Source of the DNA: Pseudocoprococcus catus
GTDB taxonomy: Bacteria; Bacillota; Clostridia; Lachnospirales; Lachnospiraceae
DNA length: 64,000 nucleotides
Direction: 5' to 3'
NCBI RefSeq assembly: GCF_019734885.1
Contig: NZ_JAAXCM010000032.1
Coordinates: forward strand, 62,001 to 126,000
Both the position numbers and the translations under genes were made by a program. The notes beneath the pieces were generated by a model. That model worked only from the letters and a program-made list of their open reading frames with translations. It was not told where the DNA came from and made no database searches. Of the stretch, positions 37,135 to 45,476 are shown one piece after another. Each line of letters begins with the position of its first letter. Position 1 is the first letter of the stretch.

Positions 37135-37566
37135 TTATAATGCTGCTAATTCTTTGCCGAGTGCTTCAAGTTTTGCTTCAGCTTCTGAATCAGGTTCATT
37201 CATGCAGATCGCATCTTCGCCGCCGTAGACCTGAGCACCAGCTTCTTCCATACGTGCAACCCAGTTGCGCATCCATTCGCCATCGCCCCATCCGTAAGAA
37301 CCAAACAAACCGATTTTCTTACCTGATGCAAAGCTTTCAACTTCTGTTACGAAATCTTCCATCACTGTTTCTTCAAGTGTTTCATTTCCCATGGATGGGC
37401 AGCCGAGTGCGAATACCGGATAATCTTTGAGGTCATCTGCTTTGATGTCTTCAACAGAAACAACTTTTGCTGTTGCTCCGCCATCCTGAATGCCTTTGCC
37501 TAAGATTGTTGCCATAGCTGCTGTGTTGCCTGTACCGCTCCAGTATGCGACCATAATTTCCTTCAT
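37135..37566 (-). CDS. Flavodoxin
   Basis: A 143-residue short-chain flavodoxin with the FMN phosphate loop WSGTGNTAAMA, aromatic/loop region GCPSMGNE and GSYGWGDGEWM. It carries single electrons in place of ferredoxin, especially when iron is short, which fits the adjacent iron-type regulator and boxes. AGGAGG precedes the chosen ATG. Confidence 0.94.
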   Translation of the reverse strand: MKEIMVAYWSGTGNTAAMATILGKGIQDGGATAKVVSVEDIKADDLKDYPVFALGCPSMGNETLEETVMEDFVTEVESFASGKKIGLFGSYGWGDGEWMRNWVARMEEAGAQVYGGEDAICMNEPDSEAEAKLEALGKELAAL

Positions 37567-37641
37567 TGTTGAAATTCCTCCTATAAATGTGATCTTGTTG
37601 ATCATTTTCTATTAGATCAAAGACGGTGAATACCGCTCTGA

Positions 37642-38229
37642 TTAAACAAACTGATACTGTTCCGCCATTCCAAATCCCATGCCCTGCTTGACCATATCCA
37701 TGGCAATTTGTTTTACTCTGGCATACAATCGAAATGTCTCACGGGCCTTTTCTTCATTCTCATATACTTTCCAATATCCACTGCACAAGCAGTTACGACC
37801 ATGATGTTCAATAAATCCTTTGACATCACCGAGAGGATATCCCAGCAAAATTCCCATCTCGTGTGGGAATCCCGCTTCACCGCGCTTATATTCTCTGAAG
37901 CGCTTTGCTGCATATGCCAGTATTTCATCCATTGTCATATTTTCAGTATACCCAAATTGTTTCATAAAAGACATGTTGTCGGGATCCGCCAGTTGTCTGT
38001 AAAGGGGTTCCTCCCGAAACATAAACCAGACCTGTTTCTCTGCCCGATGTTCAAAACAGCGAACTTTCAGACCTGTTGTTTCTACCAGAGATTTCAATGC
38101 CTTCGCATAACACTGATCGATAATCAGCAAATTAGAAGGCTTGATGTCGAAAATAACCGGTGCACACTGCTCTGCAGCCTTTTCTTGTATTCCTCTTATT
38201 ATCTCATACGTCTGCCTGTATGCAACCAT
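37642..38229 (-). CDS. DUF3793 family protein
   Basis: A 195-residue protein with the family block FPHEMGILLGYPLGDVKGFIEHHG and GYWKVYENEEKA. DUF3793 genes occur in Firmicutes near iron and flavodoxin genes; no biochemical role is established. It is the first gene after a promoter with DtxR-like and Fur-like sites. Confidence 0.85.
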   Translation of the reverse strand: MVAYRQTYEIIRGIQEKAAEQCAPVIFDIKPSNLLIIDQCYAKALKSLVETTGLKVRCFEHRAEKQVWFMFREEPLYRQLADPDNMSFMKQFGYTENMTMDEILAYAAKRFREYKRGEAGFPHEMGILLGYPLGDVKGFIEHHGRNCLCSGYWKVYENEEKARETFRLYARVKQIAMDMVKQGMGFGMAEQYQFV

Positions 38230-38249
38230 CTTACTTCTCTCCTTTACTT

Positions 38250-38267
38250 GGTTAGATATACCTAACC
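38250..38267. promoter_or_regulatory. DtxR-like operator
   Basis: GGTTAGATATACCTAACC is a near-perfect palindrome (one symmetric mismatch pair) matching the TTAGGTTAGCCTAACCTAA type of DtxR/IdeR box. It lies just downstream of the -10 box of the DUF3793-flavodoxin operon. Confidence 0.7.
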
Positions 38268-38280
38268 ACCTGGTATCATT

Positions 38281-38309
38281 ATCATATCAGCTTCGTAGGA
38301 AAAACGCAA
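38281..38309 (-). promoter_or_regulatory. Promoter of DUF3793-flavodoxin genes
   Basis: On the minus strand TTGCGT (38304-38309) and TATGAT (38281-38286), 17 bases apart. Confidence 0.6.
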
Positions 38310-38319
38310 TACTTTTTAT

Positions 38320-38334
38320 TGAGAATGAATCTCA
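38320..38334. promoter_or_regulatory. Fur-like box
   Basis: TGAGAATGAATCTCA is a 7-1-7 inverted repeat with one mismatch pair, close to the TGATAATNATTATCA Fur core. It lies upstream of the -35 box of the flavodoxin operon and about 110 bases before the sigma-54 activator gene. Confidence 0.6.
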
Positions 38335-38444
38335 TTACCATGTTTATTGTCATTTTTCGTCCAATAAAGTGTTAAAAGGTACTTGTTTATGCTATACTAA
38401 AAGCAATTTTTTATTAAATATAAGGATTACGGGAGGGAAAAATA

Positions 38445-39929
38445 TTGAATACACCACCTGATTTCAGTAAATACACCAAACAACTTAACATAGAGCAGCT
38501 AAAAAAACAAGGTACACAGGCTCTGGCTGATGAACTTTCCTATACACGACAGCTTTATGAATCTCTGGACACAATTTTTCAAGATTCTCTGGACGGTTTC
38601 TTTATCACAGATGGCGAAGGTAATGTTTTAAAAGTCAACAAGTCCTATGAAGAAATGTCCGGCATCACCAGTGAAGAGATTATCGGTCAGAATATGCATG
38701 ACCTTGAATCTACGCTAATCAATTATTCTGCTTCATTGATTGTTCTGAAAACAAGGCAAACCGCAACCATTGAGCAAAACTTTCTCCGAACAGGGCGCAG
38801 AGCTTACATTACCAGTACACCTGTATTTTCACCCGAAGGCAAAATTATCATGGTCATCAGCAATACCCGTGATTTCAAAATGATCGAAGAACTCCGTCAG
38901 CAGCTCAGTGAACAGATGGTTCAGGTGTCCGAATACAAAGAGAAAATCCGTGCGCTGACACAGCAAAATATTGACCGTTCCCAGTTTCTGGTCAATGATC
39001 CTAAAATGTACGAAATTCTTTACAGTGCCACCAAAGTAGCTGACAAAGATACCACTGTACTCATTCAGGGTGAAACAGGAACCGGCAAGGAACTTCTGGC
39101 TCACTTTATCCATCAGAACAGCTCCCGCAGGGATAATCCGATGCTGAGCGTCAACTGTGGTGCCATTGCCAAGGATCTCATCGAAAGTGAATTATTCGGT
39201 TATGAAGGCGGCGCTTTTACAGGGGCCCTCTCCAAAGGCCGCCCCGGCTATTTTGAAGTTGCCAACGGCGGTACATTATTTCTTGACGAAATCGGTGAAA
39301 TGCCTATGAATGTCCAAATGAAGCTTTTGCGCGCTCTTCAGGAAAATGAAATCATGCGTCTCGGTTCCAGTCAGCCCCGCAAAATCGATGTTCGCGTCAT
39401 TGCCGCCACTAACCGCGACCTGAAAGAAATGATTGATGCCAATGAATTCCGTTCCGACCTTTATTATCGCCTGAATGTCGTCAATCTGGAAATTCCTCCT
39501 CTTCGCGAGCGCCAAAAAGACATCATCCCTCTGGCTCAGCATTTTCTTAATCAATTTAATACCAAGTTTAAAACACATAAAACACTGAGTCCTTACTCCT
39601 GTAAAACGCTGGAAGAATATAACTGGCCGGGAAATGTCCGGGAACTCAAGAACACCATTGAGAAGATGGTTATTCTCAGTGATGAAGATATTATTTCATC
39701 TGCTGAATTATGGAGCAGCGAATCCAGCCTGATCAAAGATAATGTCCAGCTTGGCAATATTCAGCTGAAAACCATTCTTGAGCAGATCGAACTGAAATAT
39801 ATCCGGGAGTACTGCAGTTTATACGGCACCCTTGAAAAAACAGCTGAAAAACTGAATATGAATTTGAAAACTCTGTCCCGAAGGAAAAAGCATCTTGAAG
39901 AAAAATATCCCCGTTCTGAAACCCTGTAG
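38445..39929 (+). CDS. Sigma-54-dependent activator (PAS-AAA+-HTH)
   Basis: A 494-residue enhancer-binding protein: PAS domain (~45-145) for sensing, AAA+ domain (~185-410) with Walker A GETGTGKE (209-216), the sigma-54 contact loop GAFTGA (256-261), Walker B FLDEIGEM and the arginine-finger region, then a Fis-type helix-turn-helix (~455-485). TTG start after GGGAGGG. It should remodel sigma-54 polymerase at the -24/-12 promoter just downstream and so control the 4-hydroxybutyryl-CoA dehydratase gene. The PAS ligand is unknown. Confidence 0.93.
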   Translation: MNTPPDFSKYTKQLNIEQLKKQGTQALADELSYTRQLYESLDTIFQDSLDGFFITDGEGNVLKVNKSYEEMSGITSEEIIGQNMHDLESTLINYSASLIVLKTRQTATIEQNFLRTGRRAYITSTPVFSPEGKIIMVISNTRDFKMIEELRQQLSEQMVQVSEYKEKIRALTQQNIDRSQFLVNDPKMYEILYSATKVADKDTTVLIQGETGTGKELLAHFIHQNSSRRDNPMLSVNCGAIAKDLIESELFGYEGGAFTGALSKGRPGYFEVANGGTLFLDEIGEMPMNVQMKLLRALQENEIMRLGSSQPRKIDVRVIAATNRDLKEMIDANEFRSDLYYRLNVVNLEIPPLRERQKDIIPLAQHFLNQFNTKFKTHKTLSPYSCKTLEEYNWPGNVRELKNTIEKMVILSDEDIISSAELWSSESSLIKDNVQLGNIQLKTILEQIELKYIREYCSLYGTLEKTAEKLNMNLKTLSRRKKHLEEKYPRSETL

Positions 39930-39948
39930 TTCTTATTTTTGAGAAGTT

Positions 39949-39994
39949 TCTCATTTTTGAGATTTCATTTTTCCGTTTTTTCTCATTTTTGAGA
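39949..39994. promoter_or_regulatory. Paired enhancer sites (UAS)
   Basis: TCTCATTTTTGAGA occurs at 39949-39962 and again at 39981-39994, 32 bases apart (three helical turns), with a further TTTTTGAGA half site just before. Each copy is a TCTCA-N4-TGAGA palindrome. Position ~60-110 bases upstream of the sigma-54 promoter fits activator binding. Confidence 0.75.
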
Positions 39995-40003
39995 TACGCA
40001 TAG

Positions 40004-40044
40004 AACAGTCCTGCCACAATTACCACAAAACAGGGCTGTTTTTC
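40004..40044 (+). terminator. Terminator of the activator gene
   Basis: AACAGTCCTG (40004-40013) pairs with CAGGGCTGTT (40031-40040), followed by T residues; it lies between the enhancer sites and the sigma-54 promoter. Confidence 0.78.
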
Positions 40045-40055
40045 CTTTGTCAAAG

Positions 40056-40073
40056 TTGGCACACATCTTGCTT
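40056..40073 (+). promoter_or_regulatory. Sigma-54 (-24/-12) promoter
   Basis: TTGGCACACATCTTGCTT matches TGGCAC-N5-TTGC exactly, with ten bases between GG and GC. It lies ~95 bases before the dehydratase ATG, giving a leader of ~85 bases. Confidence 0.93.
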
Positions 40074-40168
40074 ATAACTAAGAATATCAAGTACTATTGA
40101 TACATTTAATCAATGGATACATGATTCTAAACTATTTACACATTTTAAATTTTTGGGAGGAATTTATT

Positions 40169-41620
40169 ATGCCATTAATGACAGGAGACGAATACGTAAG
40201 AAGTCTGCAGAAAATCAAAATGAGAATCTTTCTTTTCGGTGAAGAGATTGACAACCCGGTAGGTAATCCGATTCTTCAACCGGCTGTTAATTCAGTCAAA
40301 GCAACTTATGACCTTGCACAAAATCCTGAATATGCTGATCTGATGACAGCGACTTCAAACCTTACAGGTGAGAAAATCAACCGTTTTACGCATATTCACC
40401 AGAGTCCTGATGATCTTGTTAAGAAAGTTAAAATGCAGCGTTTGCTTGGTCAGAAGACCGCAGCCTGTTTCCAGCGTTGTGTCGGCATGGATTCTTTCAA
40501 TTCCGTGTACAGCACAACATATGAAGTAGATAAAAAATACGGCACACACTATCATGATAATTTTGTTAAATTCGCAACTTATGTTCAGCAAAACGACCTG
40601 ACAGTTGATGGCGCCATGACAGATACTAAAGGTGACAGAAGCCTCTCTCCATCCAAACAGGCAGACCCTGATCTTTTCCTGCATGTTGTTGAACGCCGTC
40701 CGGACGGTATTGTTGTCCGCGGTGCAAAAGCGCATCAGACAGGTATTCTGAATTCTCACGAAGTGATTGTTATGCCTACCATCGCTATGGGACCTGATGA
40801 CAAGGATTATGCCGTTTCTTTTGCTGTTCCTCTGGACACAGAAGGTTTAATGATGATTGTCGGCCGTCAGAGCTGTGATACAAGAAAGACTGAAGGATGC
40901 CAGCTTGACCTCGGCAATTCTACATACGGCGGTATGGAAGCACTGACAGTCTTCGATAATGTTTTTGTCCCTAATGATCGTATTTTCCTGAATGGGGAAA
41001 CAGAATTTGCAGGTATGCTCGTTGAACGTTTTGCAGGTTATCACAGACAGAGCTATGGCGGATGTAAAGTCGGTGTCGGCGATGTCCTCATTGGTGCTAC
41101 AGCCCTTGCTTCAGAGTATAACGGCGTTGAAAAAGCTTCTCATATCAAAGATAAACTGATTGAAATGGTTCATCTGAATGAAACTCTTTACTGCTGCGGT
41201 ATTGCCTGTTCAGCCGAAGGTCAGCCAACAGAATCCGGCAACTACCTTATTGATCTGATGCTGGCCAATGTCTGCAAACAGAATGTTACCCGTTTTCCAT
41301 ATGAAATTGCACGTCTTGCACAGGATATCGCAGGCGGCCTGATGGTTACACTGCCTTCCGAAAAGGATATGGCTCATCCTGTAGTCGGTCCTGTTATCCG
41401 CAAATACCTTGCAGGCCCTGCAAAAGTAGATGTTATGGATCGTTTCAAGATTATGCGTCTTATCGAAAATCTGACCCTTGGTACCGCTGCTGTCGGTTAT
41501 CTGACAGAATCTATGCATGGTGCAGGCAGCCCACAGGCTCAGAGAATTATGATTTCCAGACAGAGCAATATGTCTGCTAAAAAAGCAATGGCAAAGCACA
41601 TTGCTCACATTAAAGATTGA
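40169..41620 (+). CDS. abfD: 4-hydroxybutyryl-CoA dehydratase
   Basis: This 483-residue flavoprotein of the 4-hydroxyphenylacetate 3-hydroxylase superfamily dehydrates 4-hydroxybutyryl-CoA to crotonyl-CoA and isomerises vinylacetyl-CoA. The 4Fe-4S ligands known from the clostridial enzyme are all present: Cys100 and Cys104 in CFQRC, and His292 and Cys299 in YHRQSYGGC. These separate it from plain monooxygenases. GGGAGG precedes the chosen ATG. It is driven by the sigma-54 promoter and followed 18 bases later by a NifU-type gene. The CoA-transferase and alcohol dehydrogenase genes of the pathway are not in the window. Confidence 0.93.
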   Translation: MPLMTGDEYVRSLQKIKMRIFLFGEEIDNPVGNPILQPAVNSVKATYDLAQNPEYADLMTATSNLTGEKINRFTHIHQSPDDLVKKVKMQRLLGQKTAACFQRCVGMDSFNSVYSTTYEVDKKYGTHYHDNFVKFATYVQQNDLTVDGAMTDTKGDRSLSPSKQADPDLFLHVVERRPDGIVVRGAKAHQTGILNSHEVIVMPTIAMGPDDKDYAVSFAVPLDTEGLMMIVGRQSCDTRKTEGCQLDLGNSTYGGMEALTVFDNVFVPNDRIFLNGETEFAGMLVERFAGYHRQSYGGCKVGVGDVLIGATALASEYNGVEKASHIKDKLIEMVHLNETLYCCGIACSAEGQPTESGNYLIDLMLANVCKQNVTRFPYEIARLAQDIAGGLMVTLPSEKDMAHPVVGPVIRKYLAGPAKVDVMDRFKIMRLIENLTLGTAAVGYLTESMHGAGSPQAQRIMISRQSNMSAKKAMAKHIAHIKD

Positions 41621-41638
41621 TGATCGGAGGTCCTCCCT

Positions 41639-41923
41639 TTGAATACACTGAACAAGATTCAGCAAGTTGTATCCGATCGTATCCGCCCTGCCCTTCAGGG
41701 GCATGGCGGTGATATGACCATTACATCTTTCTCAAATGGAATTCTCAAATTTAAATTTACCGGCATGTGTTCTAATTGTCCTTCAGCATGGATTACAACA
41801 GAGGAACTAGTGAAAAACGAAATTCTTTCTAATGTTCCTGAGGTAAAGGACGTCCAAATGGAATTTGCTGTCAGTGATGAACTGATTGACATGGCCAAAA
41901 AGCTCCTCAATCATGAAACATGA
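41639..41923 (+). CDS. NifU C-terminal-type Fe-S scaffold
   Basis: A 94-residue protein with the NifU/Nfu domain and CSNCPSA (Cys44, Cys47), which holds a bridging 4Fe-4S cluster in the dimer. TTG start after CGGAGG. It is in one unit with the oxygen-sensitive 4Fe-4S dehydratase, so a dedicated role in maturing or repairing that enzyme is likely. Confidence 0.88.
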   Translation: MNTLNKIQQVVSDRIRPALQGHGGDMTITSFSNGILKFKFTGMCSNCPSAWITTEELVKNEILSNVPEVKDVQMEFAVSDELIDMAKKLLNHET

Positions 41924-41940
41924 TAAACATGATAAAGTAT

Positions 41941-41985
41941 AAAAAGGAACTTCCGATTTAAACCATAAACCGGAAGTTCCTTTTT
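41941..41985. terminator. Bidirectional terminator
   Basis: AAAAAGGAACTTCCG (41941-41955) pairs perfectly with CGGAAGTTCCTTTTT (41971-41985). Confidence 0.94.
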
Positions 41986-42016
41986 GTGTACGAATCAATA
42001 TTTATTTTTATTAGGA

Positions 42017-42505
42017 CTACTGTATAGTCACTTCAACAATTTCATCTGCCGCATTTGAATTATAACCTTTACGGCGCAGTACATTTTGAAGTACTTCTGT
42101 CCATTCCGTCTGATTAAGGACGATTTTATTTTGATTTTTCAAGAGAATCTGGCATCCGCTTCCTGAACCTAAAGCGGTCTGGGGTTTCAGTGTTGCCACC
42201 TTTAACACCCCGATATCCGTCAGTGTATTGACCATACGGTATACCGTTGCCATACCGATACCCGGATCATGCTGAATGGCTTGATAATAAATCTCTTTAC
42301 AGCTGGCACATTCATGCTCGAACACGATATCCAGTATCAGCTCTCTTTGCTTTGTCACGCGAAAACCACGTTTTCTCAGTAAATAGAGAATTTCTTCCTT
42401 CTCTCTGCTGACACGATGATATTGTTCCGTGTCTCTATTTGCAACAGCTGCTGCCGCCACCGCATCCACCTCCACAATGACTGCAATCACCACAGCCCTT
42501 GCCAT
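42017..42505 (-). CDS. Fur-family regulator with uncertain start
   Basis: The conserved winged-helix begins around KEEILYLLRKRGFRVTKQRELILDIVFE and continues with ECASCKEIYYQAI and GMATVYRMVNTLTDIGV, clear Fur-family motifs. The usual His-rich metal site and C-terminal CxxC pairs are missing; the tail instead has GSGSGCQILLKNQN. The listed ATG (42505) lies inside the FeoB-associated gene in another frame, and the first ~30 residues look like an out-of-frame translation of it. No ATG, GTG or TTG occurs between the end of that gene and the conserved region; an AAGGAAG followed by ATT at 42389-42391 is one option. Last in the feo operon. Confidence 0.72.
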   Translation of the reverse strand: MARAVVIAVIVEVDAVAAAAVANRDTEQYHRVSREKEEILYLLRKRGFRVTKQRELILDIVFEHECASCKEIYYQAIQHDPGIGMATVYRMVNTLTDIGVLKVATLKPQTALGSGSGCQILLKNQNKIVLNQTEWTEVLQNVLRRKGYNSNAADEIVEVTIQ

Positions 42506-42584
42506 TTTTCTTATCTTTAATCATCGAGCGAACAATCGCTGCGACAATGACTATCAGTATAACGCCTACTATAAGAGTTCCCAT
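42435..42584 (-). CDS. FeoB-associated Cys-rich membrane protein
   Basis: A 49-residue protein: one N-terminal transmembrane helix (GTLIVGVILIVIVAAIV), a short basic turn, then a Cys/Gly-rich tail with six Cys (CGDC, HCGGGC, CC). Size, layout and position after feoB match the FeoB_associated family. It may pass or bind ferrous iron at the pore. It overlaps the Fur-like reading frame in a different frame. Confidence 0.9.
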   Translation of the reverse strand: MGTLIVGVILIVIVAAIVRSMIKDKKNGKGCGDCSHCGGGCGGGSSCCK

Positions 42585-42613
42585 TAAGCACTCGCCCGAC
42601 CTTTCAAATCAAT

Positions 42614-45106
42614 TTAAGCTACTGCTTTGCCTTTTACTTCTAATGTGTTGCTTTCCTTATATGGACGGAACAGCAGATAGAAGAATCCAATGATTACCAG
42701 GATAGCGACAACTGTGAAGATACCAAATGTGTGATTTGCAACAAGGTTACCAATCTGGTTGATAACGAGGGCTACAAGATAAGCGAAACCGCACTGATAA
42801 CCAACTGCAATCCAGAACCATTTTGCATTGTTCATCTCACGCTTGATAGCACCCATTGCTGCGAAGCATGGTGCACACAGCAGGTTGAATGCCATGAATG
42901 CATAACCAGAAACAAGTGTGAAGGAAGCTGCCATTACCTGATATACTGTACCATCGCCGCCACCATAAAGGATACCCAGTGTACCAACGATGTTTTCCTT
43001 TGCTACAAGACCTGTAACAGATGCTACAGTTGCCTGCCAGTTACCAAATCCAAGTGGTGCAAAGATCCATGCAATTGCATGACCTACTCTTGCAAGAATA
43101 CTGCTGTCTAACTGGTCTTCCGCAAGCATTGTAAATGCACCATCTACCCAACCGAAATAGGACAGGAACCAAACAAGGATTGTTGATAATGTAATAATTG
43201 TACCAGCTTTCTTAATGAAAGACCAGCCACGTTCCCATGTTGCTCTGAGTACAGCACCCGGAGTCGGAATATGGTATGCCGGAAGCTCCATAACGAAAGG
43301 AGCCGGATCTCCGGCGAAGATCTTTGTCTTCTTCAGGATAATACCTGAACAGATAATTGCTGCCATACCAAGGAAGTATGCACTTGTTGCAACCCATGCA
43401 GCACCGCCGAATACAGCACCTGCGATCATCGCAATGAAAGGTGTCTTCGCACCGCAAGGGATAAATGTTGTTGTCATGATGGTCATACGACGGTCACGTT
43501 CATTCTCAATTGTTCTGGAAGCCATGATACCTGGGATACCACAACCTGTACCAACAAGAATAGGAATGAAGGATTTACCTGAAAGACCGAATTTACGGAA
43601 AATTCTATCCATGATGAAGGCGATACGTGCCATGTAACCGCAGGACTCAAGAATAGCCAGCAGGAAGAACAGGACAAGCATCTGAGGTACGAAACCAAGG
43701 ACAGCACCAACACCGGCGATAATACCATCTACGATCAGACCCTGAAGCCATTCAGCACAGTTTGCCTTTTCAAGCATGCCGCTGACTGCATCAGGAATAC
43801 TGCTGATGAATGTGCCATATGCTGCCGGATCCGGAGCTTCATAACCAGCTTCTGATAAAGCAGCGACAGCATCTGTCAGATCTGCATAAGAAGCAGTTGT
43901 TTCTTCTGTTGCAAGTGTTTCTTCATCTTCTACAAGATATGTTGCCTCTGTAGATGGATCTACCTGGGCAACAAATGTATTCACTGCTGCTGCAGCTGCC
44001 GCAGGATCATAATCATCTGCTTCAGAATCAATGGCTGCTTCAACAGCGCTTGTATCCATACCCTGACCTGCTTCGTAACTGATGAATCCGTTTACAACTT
44101 CCAGAGCACCTGCATAAGCTTCGTCAGCATCGCCATAACCGCCGTCGCTGCCGATAAAGAAGCCATCACCGAACAGATTATCATTTGTCCAGCCTGTTGC
44201 TGCAGCACCGATTGTTGTCATGGAAATATAGTAAACAAGGAACATGATCACTGCGAAGATTGGCAGAGCCAGAATACGGTTTGTAACGATTCGGTCAATC
44301 TTATCAGAAATTGTATCTGCGCCTGCATGTTTTTTCTTCAGGCAGCCGCCGATAATACTTGCGATATATTCATATCTTTCATTTGTGATGATACTTTCTG
44401 AGTCATCATCCATTTCCTTTTCGGCTTTGGAAATGATTGCTTCTACATTTGGTGCGCTCTTCATCTGAGCTGCAATCTTATCATCACGTTCAAATAATTT
44501 AATTGCATAAAATCTCTTCTGAGCATCAGCGACATCTGAGCCAAGAAGTGTTTCGATCTCATTCAGGTAGCCTTCGACTTTGCTGTTAAACTTATGTACA
44601 GTGCCCTGAACAGCTTTGGCCTGAGCAGCCCTAACAACGGCATCAGATGCTTCCTTGATACCTGTATTCTTCAGGGCAGAAATTTCGTAAACCGGACAAC
44701 CGCATGCTTCACTCAGCTTCTGAATGTTGATGTTATCACCATTCTTCTGGACAAGGTCCATCATGTTGATGGCCATGATAACCGGAATACCAAGTTCCAT
44801 AAGCTGTGTTGTCAGATAAAGGTTACGCTCAAGGTTCGTACCATCAACGATGTTGAGGATCGCATCCGGCTTCTCATTCAAAATATAATTTCTTGCTACA
44901 ACTTCCTCAAGTGTATATGGAGAAAGTGAATAAATACCCGGAAGGTCAGTGATAATAACGTCTTTATGACCTTTTAATTTACCTTCCTTTTTCTCAACTG
45001 TTACGCCAGGCCAGTTACCAACGAACTGGTTAGAACCCGTTAATGCGTTGAACAATGTTGTTTTACCGCAGTTTGGGTTGCCGGCAAGTGCAATTCTGAT
45101 TGCCAT
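42614..45106 (-). CDS. feoB: Ferrous iron transporter FeoB
   Basis: An 830-residue GTP-gated Fe(II) permease. The N-terminal G domain has GNPNCGKTT, DLPGIYSLSPY and NMMD. A helical spacer follows, then the membrane domain with GTGCGIPGIMASRTI and CGAKTPF. Between the first transmembrane helix (~285-305) and the second gate segment lies an extra ~110-residue Ala/Asp/Glu-rich stretch, predicted to be outside. It is in one operon with two feoA genes, the Cys-rich protein and a Fur-like gene. Confidence 0.95.
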   Translation of the reverse strand: MAIRIALAGNPNCGKTTLFNALTGSNQFVGNWPGVTVEKKEGKLKGHKDVIITDLPGIYSLSPYTLEEVVARNYILNEKPDAILNIVDGTNLERNLYLTTQLMELGIPVIMAINMMDLVQKNGDNINIQKLSEACGCPVYEISALKNTGIKEASDAVVRAAQAKAVQGTVHKFNSKVEGYLNEIETLLGSDVADAQKRFYAIKLFERDDKIAAQMKSAPNVEAIISKAEKEMDDDSESIITNERYEYIASIIGGCLKKKHAGADTISDKIDRIVTNRILALPIFAVIMFLVYYISMTTIGAAATGWTNDNLFGDGFFIGSDGGYGDADEAYAGALEVVNGFISYEAGQGMDTSAVEAAIDSEADDYDPAAAAAAVNTFVAQVDPSTEATYLVEDEETLATEETTASYADLTDAVAALSEAGYEAPDPAAYGTFISSIPDAVSGMLEKANCAEWLQGLIVDGIIAGVGAVLGFVPQMLVLFFLLAILESCGYMARIAFIMDRIFRKFGLSGKSFIPILVGTGCGIPGIMASRTIENERDRRMTIMTTTFIPCGAKTPFIAMIAGAVFGGAAWVATSAYFLGMAAIICSGIILKKTKIFAGDPAPFVMELPAYHIPTPGAVLRATWERGWSFIKKAGTIITLSTILVWFLSYFGWVDGAFTMLAEDQLDSSILARVGHAIAWIFAPLGFGNWQATVASVTGLVAKENIVGTLGILYGGGDGTVYQVMAASFTLVSGYAFMAFNLLCAPCFAAMGAIKREMNNAKWFWIAVGYQCGFAYLVALVINQIGNLVANHTFGIFTVVAILVIIGFFYLLFRPYKESNTLEVKGKAVA

Positions 45107-45152
45107 TTTTTTACCTCCAGATTTTCAACAATTAGAACAGTTAAAACAAATG

Positions 45153-45178
45153 ATAAGGTTTGATTAAGCTAACCTTAT
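45153..45178 (-). promoter_or_regulatory. DtxR-like box or hairpin before feoB
   Basis: ATAAGGTT (45153-45160) and AACCTTAT (45171-45178) form an 8-bp inverted repeat; on the minus strand AGGTTAGCTTAATC resembles the DtxR consensus AGGTTAGCCTAACC. It may be an internal operator or an RNA hairpin between feoA and feoB. Confidence 0.5.
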
Positions 45179-45200
45179 GTTCTTAAAAAAGGTTCAATAT

Positions 45201-45419
45201 TTACTGAACCTCAATCAGCTCTGCGTCAGCTTTACGCAAAGATAATTCATATCCTCTGACTGTTACTTCTATCGGATCACCAAGCGGTGCCACTTTACGA
45301 ACATAGACGGATGTGCCCTTTGTCAGACCCATATCCATGATACGTCTTTTAATAGCGCCTACACCTGTAATCTTTGAAACTGTGACAGTCTGGCCGACTC
45401 CTACATTTCTAAGTGTCAT
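45201..45419 (-). CDS. feoA: FeoA-domain protein (second copy)
   Basis: A 72-residue SH3-like protein with MTLRNVGVGQTV, IKRRIMDMGLTKGTSV and LGDPIEVTVRGYELSLRK, typical FeoA. It is thought to act on the FeoB G domain. AGAGGAG precedes the chosen ATG; upstream Met has no site. Confidence 0.92.
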   Translation of the reverse strand: MTLRNVGVGQTVTVSKITGVGAIKRRIMDMGLTKGTSVYVRKVAPLGDPIEVTVRGYELSLRKADAELIEVQ

Positions 45420-45476
45420 GGCTTTGTCTCCTCTCTTATCTGAATGCGCATGCATTCTATCTATACAGACATCCGA

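Noticed and set aside
37608-37617. ATCTAATAGA block before the flavodoxin gene
   Set aside because: It resembles the ECF promoter block, but no matching upstream hexamer is at the 19-base gap and it lies inside the operon.
42499-42693. 64-residue plus-strand frame opposite the feo genes
   Set aside because: It is antisense to the FeoB-associated gene and feoB end, without a ribosome site.
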